The notes beneath the pieces were generated by a model, which was given only the letters and a program-made list of their open reading frames with translations, was not told the origin of the DNA and made no database searches. 56,125 nucleotides of DNA. Origin: Deltaproteobacteria bacterium. GTDB taxonomy: Bacteria > Desulfobacterota > Desulfuromonadia > Geobacterales > DSM-12255. The first letter of the stretch is position 1. Each line of letters begins with the position of its first letter. This document shows positions 49,680 to 56,125 of this stretch, piece by piece. A program made the position numbers and the translations under genes. The stretch covers positions 1 through 56,125 of the forward strand of contig JAJZTK010000008.1 in assembly GCA_021849045.1 (NCBI GenBank), given 5' to 3'.

Positions 49680-50641
49680 CCTTCAGCGACATCGTCGGTC
49701 ATACCGCTACGGTCACCCTGCTGCAGCGGGTCATCGCCTCGGGCAAGGTGGCCCACGCCTATCTCTTCTGCGGCCCCGACGGCTGCGGCAAGCGGACCGT
49801 GGCCAGGGCGTTAGTCAGCACCCTCTATTGCGGCAGCAAGGCAACGGACGCCTGCGCTGTCTGTCCGGCCTGCCGGAAACTGGCTGCCGGCTCCCACCCG
49901 GACCTCCACTGTATTGAACCGGACGGCAGTTACATCAAGATCGAGCAGGTGCGCACCCTGCAGCGGGAGTTGTCGCTCCGCCCCTACGAGGCGCCCCGCA
50001 AGGCGTGTATCATTGATGGCGCCGACCGCTTCCACCCGGCAGCGGCCAACGCGCTCCTGAAGACTCTGGAAGAACCGCCGGGCAACGCCATCATGATCCT
50101 GGTGAGCAACAACCCGGCCGCAGTCCTGCCCACCATTGTCTCCCGCTGCCAGCAGGTCAACTTCCGGGGGCTGGCAACCCATACCATCGAAGAAGCTCTC
50201 TGTCGTCAGGGGATTGCGCGCGAAACCGCGGCAGTAGCCGCAACCCTGGCCAACGGCAGCCTTACCCAGGCCCTTCTGCTCAGCGACGGGGATATGCTGG
50301 CCGGCCGGGAACCGCTGTGCCGGAGCGTCACGACCCTCTCCTTGAGGAACATGGCAACCCTCTTCACCACGGCCGAACAACTCTCAGCCGACAAGGAGCG
50401 TCTGCCCGGGCTCCTCGACCTTCTGGCCAGCTTTTACCGCGACATGCTGCTGATGCTTGCCGGCAGCAGTGAGGTGACAAACAAGGACCTTATCCCGCTC
50501 CTGACCGACATTGCCGGTCGTTCGACGACCGCCGAGGTTAGCACCCGGCTGGAGCGGATCATGGAAACCCGCCAGGCGCTACTGCGAAACGTCAACACAC
50601 GCCTGGCCATCGACCGGCTGCTCATCAATCTGGCAGCATAA
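49676..50641 (+). CDS. holB: DNA polymerase III delta' subunit
   Basis: 321 residues from GTG at 49676, overlapping the tmk stop (GTGA). AAA clamp-loader: FSDIVGHTATVTLLQRVIASGKVAHAYLFCGPDGCGKRT (Walker A), zinc motif CAVCPACRKLAAGSHPDL, IIDGADRFHPAAANALLKTLEEPPGNAIMILVSNN and the SRC motif TIVSRCQQVNF. The long frame upstream to 49142 is only open sequence over tmk. Confidence 0.94.
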   Translation: MTFSDIVGHTATVTLLQRVIASGKVAHAYLFCGPDGCGKRTVARALVSTLYCGSKATDACAVCPACRKLAAGSHPDLHCIEPDGSYIKIEQVRTLQRELSLRPYEAPRKACIIDGADRFHPAAANALLKTLEEPPGNAIMILVSNNPAAVLPTIVSRCQQVNFRGLATHTIEEALCRQGIARETAAVAATLANGSLTQALLLSDGDMLAGREPLCRSVTTLSLRNMATLFTTAEQLSADKERLPGLLDLLASFYRDMLLMLAGSSEVTNKDLIPLLTDIAGRSTTAEVSTRLERIMETRQALLRNVNTRLAIDRLLINLAA

Positions 50642-50647
50642 AACCGG

Positions 50648-50710
50648 TTCGATGTGCGATGTTCGATGTTGAAATGCCAACACCTCGAACCTCGAACCTC
50701 GAACCTCGAA
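50648..50710. repeat. Heptamer-repeat foldback C (units CATCGAA / CCTCGAA)
   Basis: Four exact copies of CCTCGAA (50683-50710) form the right arm. Three heptads on the left (50648-50668: TTCGATG, TGCGATG, TTCGATG) are their approximate inverse complement. It sits in the holB-ricT gap, just upstream of the ricT ribosome site. CATCGAA also occurs in the foldback at 54248-54275. Confidence 0.7.
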
Positions 50711-50730
50711 CAGTCGTTCCGGAGGAAATT

Positions 50731-51702
50731 TTGTCAAGAATCGTGAAAGTACAATTCCATACAGCCGACAAGCTGTATGATTTTGATGCCGGCTCCCTTG
50801 AGCTGGCCCCCGGCGACCGGGTTATCGTCGAAACCGAACGGGGCAAGAGCATCGCCGCCGTGGTGACCCCCCCCCGTGAGTATCCGCCGGAAGTGGTGCC
50901 GGAAGGGCTCAAGCAGATTCTCAGGCTGGTCACACCGGACGATCTTGCCGCCGCTGCCCGCAACGCAACCCGCGAAAAGGAGGCCGCCGACTTCTGCATA
51001 GCCAAGATCCAGGACCGGGCCATGGACATGAAGCTGGTCAAGGTGGAGTACCTGTACGACGGCAGCAAGGCCATCTTCTACTTCACGGCCGAAGGACGGG
51101 TCGATTTCCGGGAACTGGTGAAAGACCTGGCCCACCAGTTCCACACCCGGATCGAGATGCGCCAGATCGGCGTGCGGGACGAAGCGAAGCTGGTGGGCGG
51201 GATCGGCATCTGCGGCCGGGAACTCTGCTGCTGCTCCTTCCTCAGGGAGTTCGCTCCCGTTTCGGTGAAGATGGCCAAGGAACAGAACCTGGCCCTCAAT
51301 CCGACCAAAATCTCCGGCCAGTGCGGCCGGCTTCTCTGCTGCCTGGGATACGAGTTCGATACCTACTGCAACCTGCGCAAGGGAATGCCCAAGTGCGGCA
51401 AGCATTTTCAGTGCGGCAACGTTTCCGGAGAAGTCACCAAGCTGGATATCCTCAACCGATCCTTCACCCTCAGAACCGATGACAACCGGGAACTGCACTG
51501 CCGGTTGGACGATATGTCCGGGGAACAGATAACCGAAACCGCCGCACCACAGCCACCCCCCCGCACTCAACCCGCCGAACAGGGCGGGCAGAACCGCAGT
51601 CAGCGTGAAGAGAGGGGAAAGGGAGAAAAGCAGGGCTCCGGACGCCCTCAAAACCGGGGCCGCCGCAACCGTGACCAGCGGGAGAAAAAGGAGAAACCAT
51701 GA
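50731..51702 (+). CDS. ricT: PSP1-domain protein (RicT/YaaT-like)
   Basis: 323 residues. PSP1 C-terminal domain with cluster-type cysteines: GGIGICGRELCCCSFLREFAP, SGQCGRLLCCLGYEFDTY and MPKCGKHFQCGN. B. subtilis RicT is part of an Fe-S protein complex that supports RNase Y action. A basic, low-complexity tail ends the protein (RPQNRGRRNRDQREKKEKP). I chose TTG at 50731 because GGAGG lies 5 bp upstream. An ATG at 50659 would make the heptamer repeat coding. Overlaps metG as ATGA. Confidence 0.87.
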   Translation: MSRIVKVQFHTADKLYDFDAGSLELAPGDRVIVETERGKSIAAVVTPPREYPPEVVPEGLKQILRLVTPDDLAAAARNATREKEAADFCIAKIQDRAMDMKLVKVEYLYDGSKAIFYFTAEGRVDFRELVKDLAHQFHTRIEMRQIGVRDEAKLVGGIGICGRELCCCSFLREFAPVSVKMAKEQNLALNPTKISGQCGRLLCCLGYEFDTYCNLRKGMPKCGKHFQCGNVSGEVTKLDILNRSFTLRTDDNRELHCRLDDMSGEQITETAAPQPPPRTQPAEQGGQNRSQREERGKGEKQGSGRPQNRGRRNRDQREKKEKP

Positions 51703-53231
51703 GCCGCTACTACATCACCACCCCCATCTATTACGTCAACGATGTACCCCATATCGGCCATGCCTACACCACCCTGGCTGCGGACGTGCTGGCCCGCTAC
51801 AAGCGGATGTGTGGCTTTGATGTCTTTTTCCTGACCGGCACCGACGAACATGGCCAGAAGGTGGAAAAAGCGGCCAACGCTGCCGGCGAGACCCCTCTGG
51901 AACTGGCCGATCGGGTGGTCAAGCGGTTTCAGGCCCTGTGGGAAAAACTGAACATCGACTACACCGATTTCATCCGGACCACCCAGGAGCGGCACAAGAA
52001 GGGGGTCTCCCACTTCTTTGAACTGGTGATGAATGCCGGGGATATCTACCTGGACGAATACGAGGACTGGTACTGCACCCCGTGCGAGACCTTCTGGACC
52101 GAAACCCAGCTGATGGACGGCAAATGTCCCGATTGCAACCGTCCGGTGGAGAAGCTGAAGGAGGAGTCGTACTTCTTCCGGATGAGCAAATACCAGGAAC
52201 AGCTCCTGGCCCACATTGAGGCCAATCCGGACTTCATCCAGCCCAAAAGCCGCCGCAACGAAATCCTCGCCTTCGTGAAAGAGGGGCTCCGCGATCTCTC
52301 GGTCTCCCGAACCTCCTTCAACTGGGGGATACCGGTGCCGGGAAACGACCGGCACGTCATCTACGTCTGGTTCGACGCCCTGACCAACTACATCACCGCC
52401 CTGGGCTACCCCGATGAAGGAGGGAACTTCGCCGACTACTGGCCGGTCGACGTCCACCTGATCGGCAAGGACATCCTCCGCTTCCATGCGGTCTATTGGC
52501 CGACCTTCCTCATGGCGGCCGGCCTGCCGGTACCGAAAAAGGTCTTTGCCCACGGCTGGTGGACCGTGGAGGGACAGAAGATGAGCAAGAGCCTGCAGAA
52601 CGTGGTGGAGCCGAACATGCTCATCGACCGCTACGGCGTCGACGCAGTCCGCTACTTCCTCCTCAGGGAGGTGCCGTTCGGCCTGGACGGCGATTTCTCC
52701 CACGCGGCCCTGGTCAACCGGATCAACTCGGACCTGGCCAACGACCTGGGGAACCTGCTCAACCGCTCGACGGCCATGGTGAACAAGTACTTCGACGGTA
52801 TCCTGCCTCCTTATGGCGAACCGAGCGGTGTGGACCAGGCCTATCGGCAGAAAAGCGAGGCGATGGTTACCCAGGTGGATGCCAACATGGATGATCAGGC
52901 GTTCAGCAAGGCGCTGCAGACCATCTGGGAGGTGGTGTCGGCCGGCAACAAGTACATCGACGAAACAGCCCCCTGGACCCTGGCCAAGGACCCGTCCCAG
53001 AAAGAACGGCTCGCTACGGTGATGTACTCCCTCATCGAATCCCAGCGCCTGGTCTACGTCCTCCTGAATGCCTTCATGCCGGACACCGCTGCCAAGGCCC
53101 TCGGCTACCTGGGGTGGACGGAACCGGTCACCTCGGCAGGGCTTGCCTGGGGATCACTGCCGCCGGGAACGGCCATCACCAAGGCCGCCCCCCTTTTCCC
53201 GAGGATAGATGCCGAGGCTGGTAACTCGTAA
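51699..53231 (+). CDS. metG: Methionyl-tRNA synthetase
   Basis: 510 residues. HIGH-type motif YYVNDVPHIGHAYTTLAADVLARYKR, zinc site CTPCETFWTETQLMDGKCPDC, and KMSKSLQNVVEP. It ends after the anticodon-binding helical domain with no C-terminal tRNA-binding (EMAP-like) domain, a common short form. The last residues (AGNS) and stop codon lie inside the heptamer foldback at 53218. Confidence 0.96.
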   Translation: MSRYYITTPIYYVNDVPHIGHAYTTLAADVLARYKRMCGFDVFFLTGTDEHGQKVEKAANAAGETPLELADRVVKRFQALWEKLNIDYTDFIRTTQERHKKGVSHFFELVMNAGDIYLDEYEDWYCTPCETFWTETQLMDGKCPDCNRPVEKLKEESYFFRMSKYQEQLLAHIEANPDFIQPKSRRNEILAFVKEGLRDLSVSRTSFNWGIPVPGNDRHVIYVWFDALTNYITALGYPDEGGNFADYWPVDVHLIGKDILRFHAVYWPTFLMAAGLPVPKKVFAHGWWTVEGQKMSKSLQNVVEPNMLIDRYGVDAVRYFLLREVPFGLDGDFSHAALVNRINSDLANDLGNLLNRSTAMVNKYFDGILPPYGEPSGVDQAYRQKSEAMVTQVDANMDDQAFSKALQTIWEVVSAGNKYIDETAPWTLAKDPSQKERLATVMYSLIESQRLVYVLLNAFMPDTAAKALGYLGWTEPVTSAGLAWGSLPPGTAITKAAPLFPRIDAEAGNS

Positions 53232-53267
53232 CCGGGAAAAGCCTGTTAACGAGTCACGAGTTACCAG
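53218..53267. repeat. Heptamer-repeat foldback D (unit CTSGTRA)
   Basis: Left arm CTGGTAA-CTCGTAA-CC (53218-53233). Right arm read on the minus strand CTGGTAA-CTCGTGA-CTCGTTA-AC (53267-53245). The first 12 bases of each arm are identical, giving a perfect inverted repeat of 12 bp. It lies at the junction of metG and the convergent ydcF gene and encodes the end of both. Confidence 0.75.
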
Positions 53268-53856
53268 TCACGGCTCTCAACTCGTTCGGGGAGAACAGGA
53301 AAAAGAACCTGAACAGACAGTACTTGTAGAACTCGCTGAAGAGGAGCCGGATGCTCCCACCATGACTCCACCACTCGTCCTTGGCATTGGCGGCAGTTAC
53401 CGGATGGGGATAGATGGCAACATCCTTCGGCAGGATGGAGCGAAAGATCAGGAGGGAACGCTTCATGTGGTAGCGGGAGGTAATAAGCCGAAGCGACCGT
53501 ACCTGGTGTCGCTCCAGTATCTGCCGTGCATACAGGGCGTTCTCCAGGGTGTTACGGGAGACCTTTTCCAGATAGACATCTTCTCCCCCCCGCTCACCGC
53601 GGCGCTCCCTGAACAGGTCCCCCTTACGGACCGTCGGATCGACACCGATCAGAAAAAGGGCGCTTCCGGGCTGCTCCCGGTATAGCCTCACCCCTTCTTC
53701 AATCCTTCCCCGTCCACCGGCGAGCACAACAATGGCATCGGTGTGCACATCCCTGGCGTGGAAGGAGAAGGTCTTGTAGACGAAGTCCACGAACAGCACC
53801 GCCAGAACCAGTGCAATGATTGTCAGCAGCGAGCAAAGCCCTTTTAACAAAACCAT
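53254..53856 (-). CDS. YdcF/ElyC family (DUF218) membrane-anchored protein
   Basis: 200 residues from ATG 53856 (TAAGGG about 11 bp upstream; a TTG 30 bp earlier has no ribosome site). An N-terminal membrane anchor is followed by a DUF218 domain: TDAIVVLAGGRGRIEEGVRLYRE, EKVSRNTLENALYARQILE, LRLITSRYHMKRSLLIFRSI. Relatives act in envelope biogenesis (ElyC). The C-terminal VTGNS* comes from the repeat, with a hydrophobic Phe-rich stretch before it (LFRFFFLF). Confidence 0.82.
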   Translation of the reverse strand: MVLLKGLCSLLTIIALVLAVLFVDFVYKTFSFHARDVHTDAIVVLAGGRGRIEEGVRLYREQPGSALFLIGVDPTVRKGDLFRERRGERGGEDVYLEKVSRNTLENALYARQILERHQVRSLRLITSRYHMKRSLLIFRSILPKDVAIYPHPVTAANAKDEWWSHGGSIRLLFSEFYKYCLFRFFFLFSPNELRAVTGNS

Positions 53857-53971
53857 CGGTACGTAAACCCTTAGGCCGACTGACAAGAACCGGCCATTGA
53901 AATTTTTTCTTGCAGCTTAACCATCTTTTTGATAAAAAGTAGAGCTTCAGTCAACGAGGAGGAATTCAGCA

Positions 53972-54163
53972 ATGTCCAAAGTATGCGAAATCTGCGGCAA
54001 AGGCCCGAGCTTCGGGAACAATGTCAGCCACGCTCACAATAAGACCCGCCGCACCTGGGAGCCGAACCTGCAGAAGGTTAAAGCCCTGCGCAACGGCACT
54101 GTCCGGAGCATCAAGGTCTGCACCCGCTGTATCCGTTCCGGTCACGTGGTCAAAGCCCTATAG
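53972..54163 (+). CDS. rpmB: 50S ribosomal protein L28
   Basis: 63 residues: [38 protein letters not shown]. Two CXXC pairs (CEIC and CTRC) show the zinc-binding form. Ribosome site GAGGAGG. A weak promoter (TTGCAG 53910-53915, TAAAAA 53933-53938, spacer 17) may serve it. It is monocistronic, followed by a terminator in a heptamer foldback. Confidence 0.95.
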   Translation: MSKVCEICGKGPSFGNNVSHAHNKTRRTWEPNLQKVKALRNGTVRSIKVCTRCIRSGHVVKAL

Positions 54164-54168
54164 GAGCG

Positions 54169-54276
54169 GTTCTAGGTTCTACGTTCAAGGTTATAATAAC
54201 CACAGAAGCCGCGGCGCGCTGAGCGTCAGCGGCTTTTTGTCTTTCAACGTAGAACATCGAACGTAGAACTTAGAAC
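54169..54276. repeat. Heptamer-repeat foldback E (unit CGTAGAA / CATCGAA) flanking a terminator
   Basis: Left arm GTTCTAG-GTTCTAC-GTTCAAG (from 54169). Right arm CGTAGAA, CATCGAA, CGTAGAA, CTTAGAA (54248-54275). The outer 18 bp (54169-54186 and 54259-54276) are inverse complements with one mismatch. The pair brackets the rpmB terminator. Confidence 0.72.
54206..54238 (+). terminator. rpmB terminator
   Basis: AAGCCGC (54206-54212) pairs with GCGGCTT (54229-54235), with further pairing in the GC-rich loop and a run of five T. It sits 42 bp after the rpmB stop. Confidence 0.75.
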
Positions 54277-54281
54277 GGCCT

Positions 54282-54665
54282 TTAGCTCGCCAGCGCAATA
54301 ACCTCGATCTCCACCCCCACCCCTTTCGGCAACCCCTTTACCTCCACCGTTGAGCGTGCCGGCGGATTTACCGGGAAGAACCGTCCGTAGACCTCGTTCA
54401 CGATCGAAAAATTGGCTAAGTCCACAAGATAGATGGTGCTCTTCACCACTGCATCATAATCGAGACCGGCTGCGGCCAGTACCGCTCCGATGTTGGCCAT
54501 GACCAGTTCGGTCTGCCCGCGGATGTCGCCGGTGCAGAGCGCGCCGGTGGCCGGATATAGGGGAATCTGCCCGGAATAAAAGACGAATCCACCGGCCCGC
54601 ACCCCCTGGGAATATGGCCCGATCGCCTGCGGCGCCTTGTCGGTAGTGATGATTTCCTTGCCCAT
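54282..54665 (-). CDS. ridA: RidA family deaminase
   Basis: 127 residues. Reactive imine/enamine hydrolase: TTDKAPQAIGPYSQGVRAGGFVFYSGQIPL, then VVKSTIYLVDLANFSIVNEVYGRFF and PARSTVEVKGLPKGVGVEIEVIAL (catalytic Arg in ARST, Glu near the end). ATG at 54665 behind AGGAGGG. It follows rel by 29 bp and is probably co-transcribed with it. Confidence 0.94.
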   Translation of the reverse strand: MGKEIITTDKAPQAIGPYSQGVRAGGFVFYSGQIPLYPATGALCTGDIRGQTELVMANIGAVLAAAGLDYDAVVKSTIYLVDLANFSIVNEVYGRFFPVNPPARSTVEVKGLPKGVGVEIEVIALAS

Positions 54666-54694
54666 GCAATCCCTCCTGAAAATCCTTGAACGTG

Positions 54695-56107
54695 TCAGTT
54701 TTTCATCCGCTCCACCTGGGTGACCCCCTTCACCTTCGTGATAGCGTTCATCACCCGCCGCAGATGTTCCAGATCCGTCACCTCCACCTCGAAGATATTG
54801 ACCCCCATCTTGTCCACGGTGCTCTGAATGGAGGCGCTGGTGATATTGGCCTCGCAGTTGGCAATAGCCTGACTGATGTTGGCCAGGATCCCCTTCTGAT
54901 CGTGGCAGGCAACGCGGATCTTGACCGGCAGGACCGATTTGCGGTCCCGGTTCCAGGCAACGTCGATGCGGCGGGCCGGATCGCTCTCCAGAGCCACGGG
55001 ACAGTCCGCGGCGTGGACGGTCACCCCGCGGCCACGGGTAATGAAGCCGACGATCTCGTCGCCCGGGACCGGGTTGCAGCACTTTCCGAAGCGCACCAGG
55101 ACATCGTCGACCCCACTGATCTGAATGGCGCTGGAGGATTTCCCCTTGATCCTGTCCAGGACCTTGGCGACCCGTGACTCCTTGCGCGCCCGGACATCCT
55201 CCAGCTTCTCATCGGGCAGAAACTTGCCGGCCACCTGGGTCCAGGAGAGCTTGCCGTAACCGACGGCAGCCATGAGATCGTCCTCGCCGACAAAGCCGAA
55301 CTCCACGGCAATCCGCTTGATCTCTCCGGTCTTCTGCAGCTTGGAAAAATTGAGGGAAAAGCGCCGGAATTCTTTTTCGCAGATCTCCCGGCCAAGGGTT
55401 ATGCTCCGCTTGCGCTCCTCGGTCTTGATCCAGGCCCGGATCTTGTTGCGGGCCCGGGAACTTTTGACGATCTTGAGCCAGTCCTTGCTCGGCGTATGGT
55501 GGGGAGAGGTGACGACCTCCACGATATCGCCGTTCTTCAGTTCGTACTTCAGCGGAACCAGTTTGCCGTTCACCTTGGCACCGACGCAGCGGTGTCCCAC
55601 ATCGGTATGGACGCTGTAGGCGAAGTCGATGGGGCTCGATCCCTTGGGATAACTCTTCACATCCCCCTTGGGAGTGAAGACATAGACCTCTTCCGGAAAG
55701 AGCTCCACTTTGACGCTATCCATGAACTCCCTGGAGTCGGCCAGTTCCTGCTGCCATTCCAAGAGCTGGCGAAGCCAGGCAAAGCGTTTCACCTCCCGCT
55801 CGTCGTACCCCTTCCCCTCCTTGTATTTCCAGTGGGCCGCGATGCCGGCCTCGGCGACCCTATGCATCTCGCCGGTCCGGATCTGCACCTCCATCCGCTC
55901 GCCAATGGGACCGATGACCGTGGTGTGAAGGGACTGGTACATGTTCCCCTTGGGCATGGCGATATAGTCCTTGAAGCGACCTGGAATCGGCTTCCAGGTG
56001 GAGTGGACTATACCCAGAACCTCGTAGCACTCCCGGATATCCCCCACCAGCACGCGGATGGCAACCAGGTCGTAGATCTGGTCGATATCCACATTGCGGT
56101 TCGTCAT
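54695..56107 (-). CDS. rel: Bifunctional (p)ppGpp synthase/hydrolase Rel/SpoT, C-terminal part
   Basis: 470 residues visible. Synthetase part: YDLVAIRVLVGDIRECYEVLG, GRFKDYIAMPKGNMYQSLHTTV, MEVQIRTGEMHRVAEAGIAAHWKYKEG. TGS domain (EVYVFTPKGDVKSYPKGSSPIDFAYSVHTD), helical and zinc-finger-like region with GKCCNPVPGDEIVGF, and C-terminal ACT domain. The HD hydrolase and start of the synthetase lie beyond the window. Just upstream in frame, TAC-TCC-ATC-TAA-AAA-AAG (56125-56108) reads Tyr-Ser-Ile-stop-Lys-Lys. Family members have Tyr where this TAA sits. The ATG at 56107 is therefore unlikely to be a true start. Confidence 0.85.
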   Translation of the reverse strand: MTNRNVDIDQIYDLVAIRVLVGDIRECYEVLGIVHSTWKPIPGRFKDYIAMPKGNMYQSLHTTVIGPIGERMEVQIRTGEMHRVAEAGIAAHWKYKEGKGYDEREVKRFAWLRQLLEWQQELADSREFMDSVKVELFPEEVYVFTPKGDVKSYPKGSSPIDFAYSVHTDVGHRCVGAKVNGKLVPLKYELKNGDIVEVVTSPHHTPSKDWLKIVKSSRARNKIRAWIKTEERKRSITLGREICEKEFRRFSLNFSKLQKTGEIKRIAVEFGFVGEDDLMAAVGYGKLSWTQVAGKFLPDEKLEDVRARKESRVAKVLDRIKGKSSSAIQISGVDDVLVRFGKCCNPVPGDEIVGFITRGRGVTVHAADCPVALESDPARRIDVAWNRDRKSVLPVKIRVACHDQKGILANISQAIANCEANITSASIQSTVDKMGVNIFEVEVTDLEHLRRVMNAITKVKGVTQVERMKN

Positions 56108-56125
56108 CTTTTTTTAGATGGAGTA

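Overview
The window looks like the chromosome of a Geobacter-type member of the Desulfuromonadia (Geobacteraceae). Evidence: a nine-module, 27-heme c7-type cytochrome; a TCA set built on monomeric isocitrate dehydrogenase, LDH-type malate dehydrogenase and a four-subunit 2-oxoacid:ferredoxin oxidoreductase; a chemosensory cluster with HEAT-repeat and PATAN/DUF4388 proteins; and GC-rich codon use throughout. Gene names from G. sulfurreducens mentioned below are from memory, not from a search. Both ends cut genes: acnB at base 1 and rel at the right edge.

Layout. 1-12990 is central carbon metabolism plus envelope genes: acnB, a Slp lipoprotein, a TPM/LemA pair, the tightly overlapped dedA-trmJ-SemiSWEET operon, korDABC, and an icd-mdh operon. 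acnB and icd-mdh each carry the same GTATAC-type palindrome over the predicted -10 box, so one unidentified repressor probably co-controls aconitase, isocitrate dehydrogenase and malate dehydrogenase. 12991-19226 is housekeeping: LysM lipoprotein, aspS, M42 peptidase, bifunctional nuclease, miaB and rpsT.

19265-26661 is an accessory island between rpsT and holA. It holds a DUF1778/GNAT toxin-antitoxin (TA) pair, a Phd/PIN pair, a decayed PIN gene frameshifted by a 4-bp duplication, a RelE/XRE pair, an antitoxin remnant, and a type III restriction-modification pair (mod, res) divergent from an XRE controller gene with palindromic operators over the mod promoter. It is bounded by two strong terminators.

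26794-45880 is transcribed leftward almost without a break: der, a PATAN-receiver protein, CheY, CheA, an ExeA-type ATPase, CheW, a receiver, CheW, a HEAT-repeat protein, CheR, CheB, a receiver, the 27-heme cytochrome, leuS, lptE, holA. No chemoreceptor gene lies in the cluster. 45881-56125 holds era, an Elp3-like radical SAM gene and rnc leftward, tmk-holB-ricT-metG rightward, then ydcF, rpmB, ridA and rel.

The most unusual signals are non-coding. Five intergenic foldbacks are built of 7-bp repeats (near 3109, 48126, 50648, 53218 and 54169); one supplies the last codons and stop codons of both metG and the facing ydcF gene. Two larger imperfect palindromes (27868-28023 and 45908-46083) look like mobile repeat elements. 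The rel reading frame has an in-frame TAA, one base from the expected Tyr codon, twelve bases from the window edge; it is either a nonsense mutation or a sequence error. No rRNA, tRNA, CRISPR array, insertion sequence or prophage was seen.
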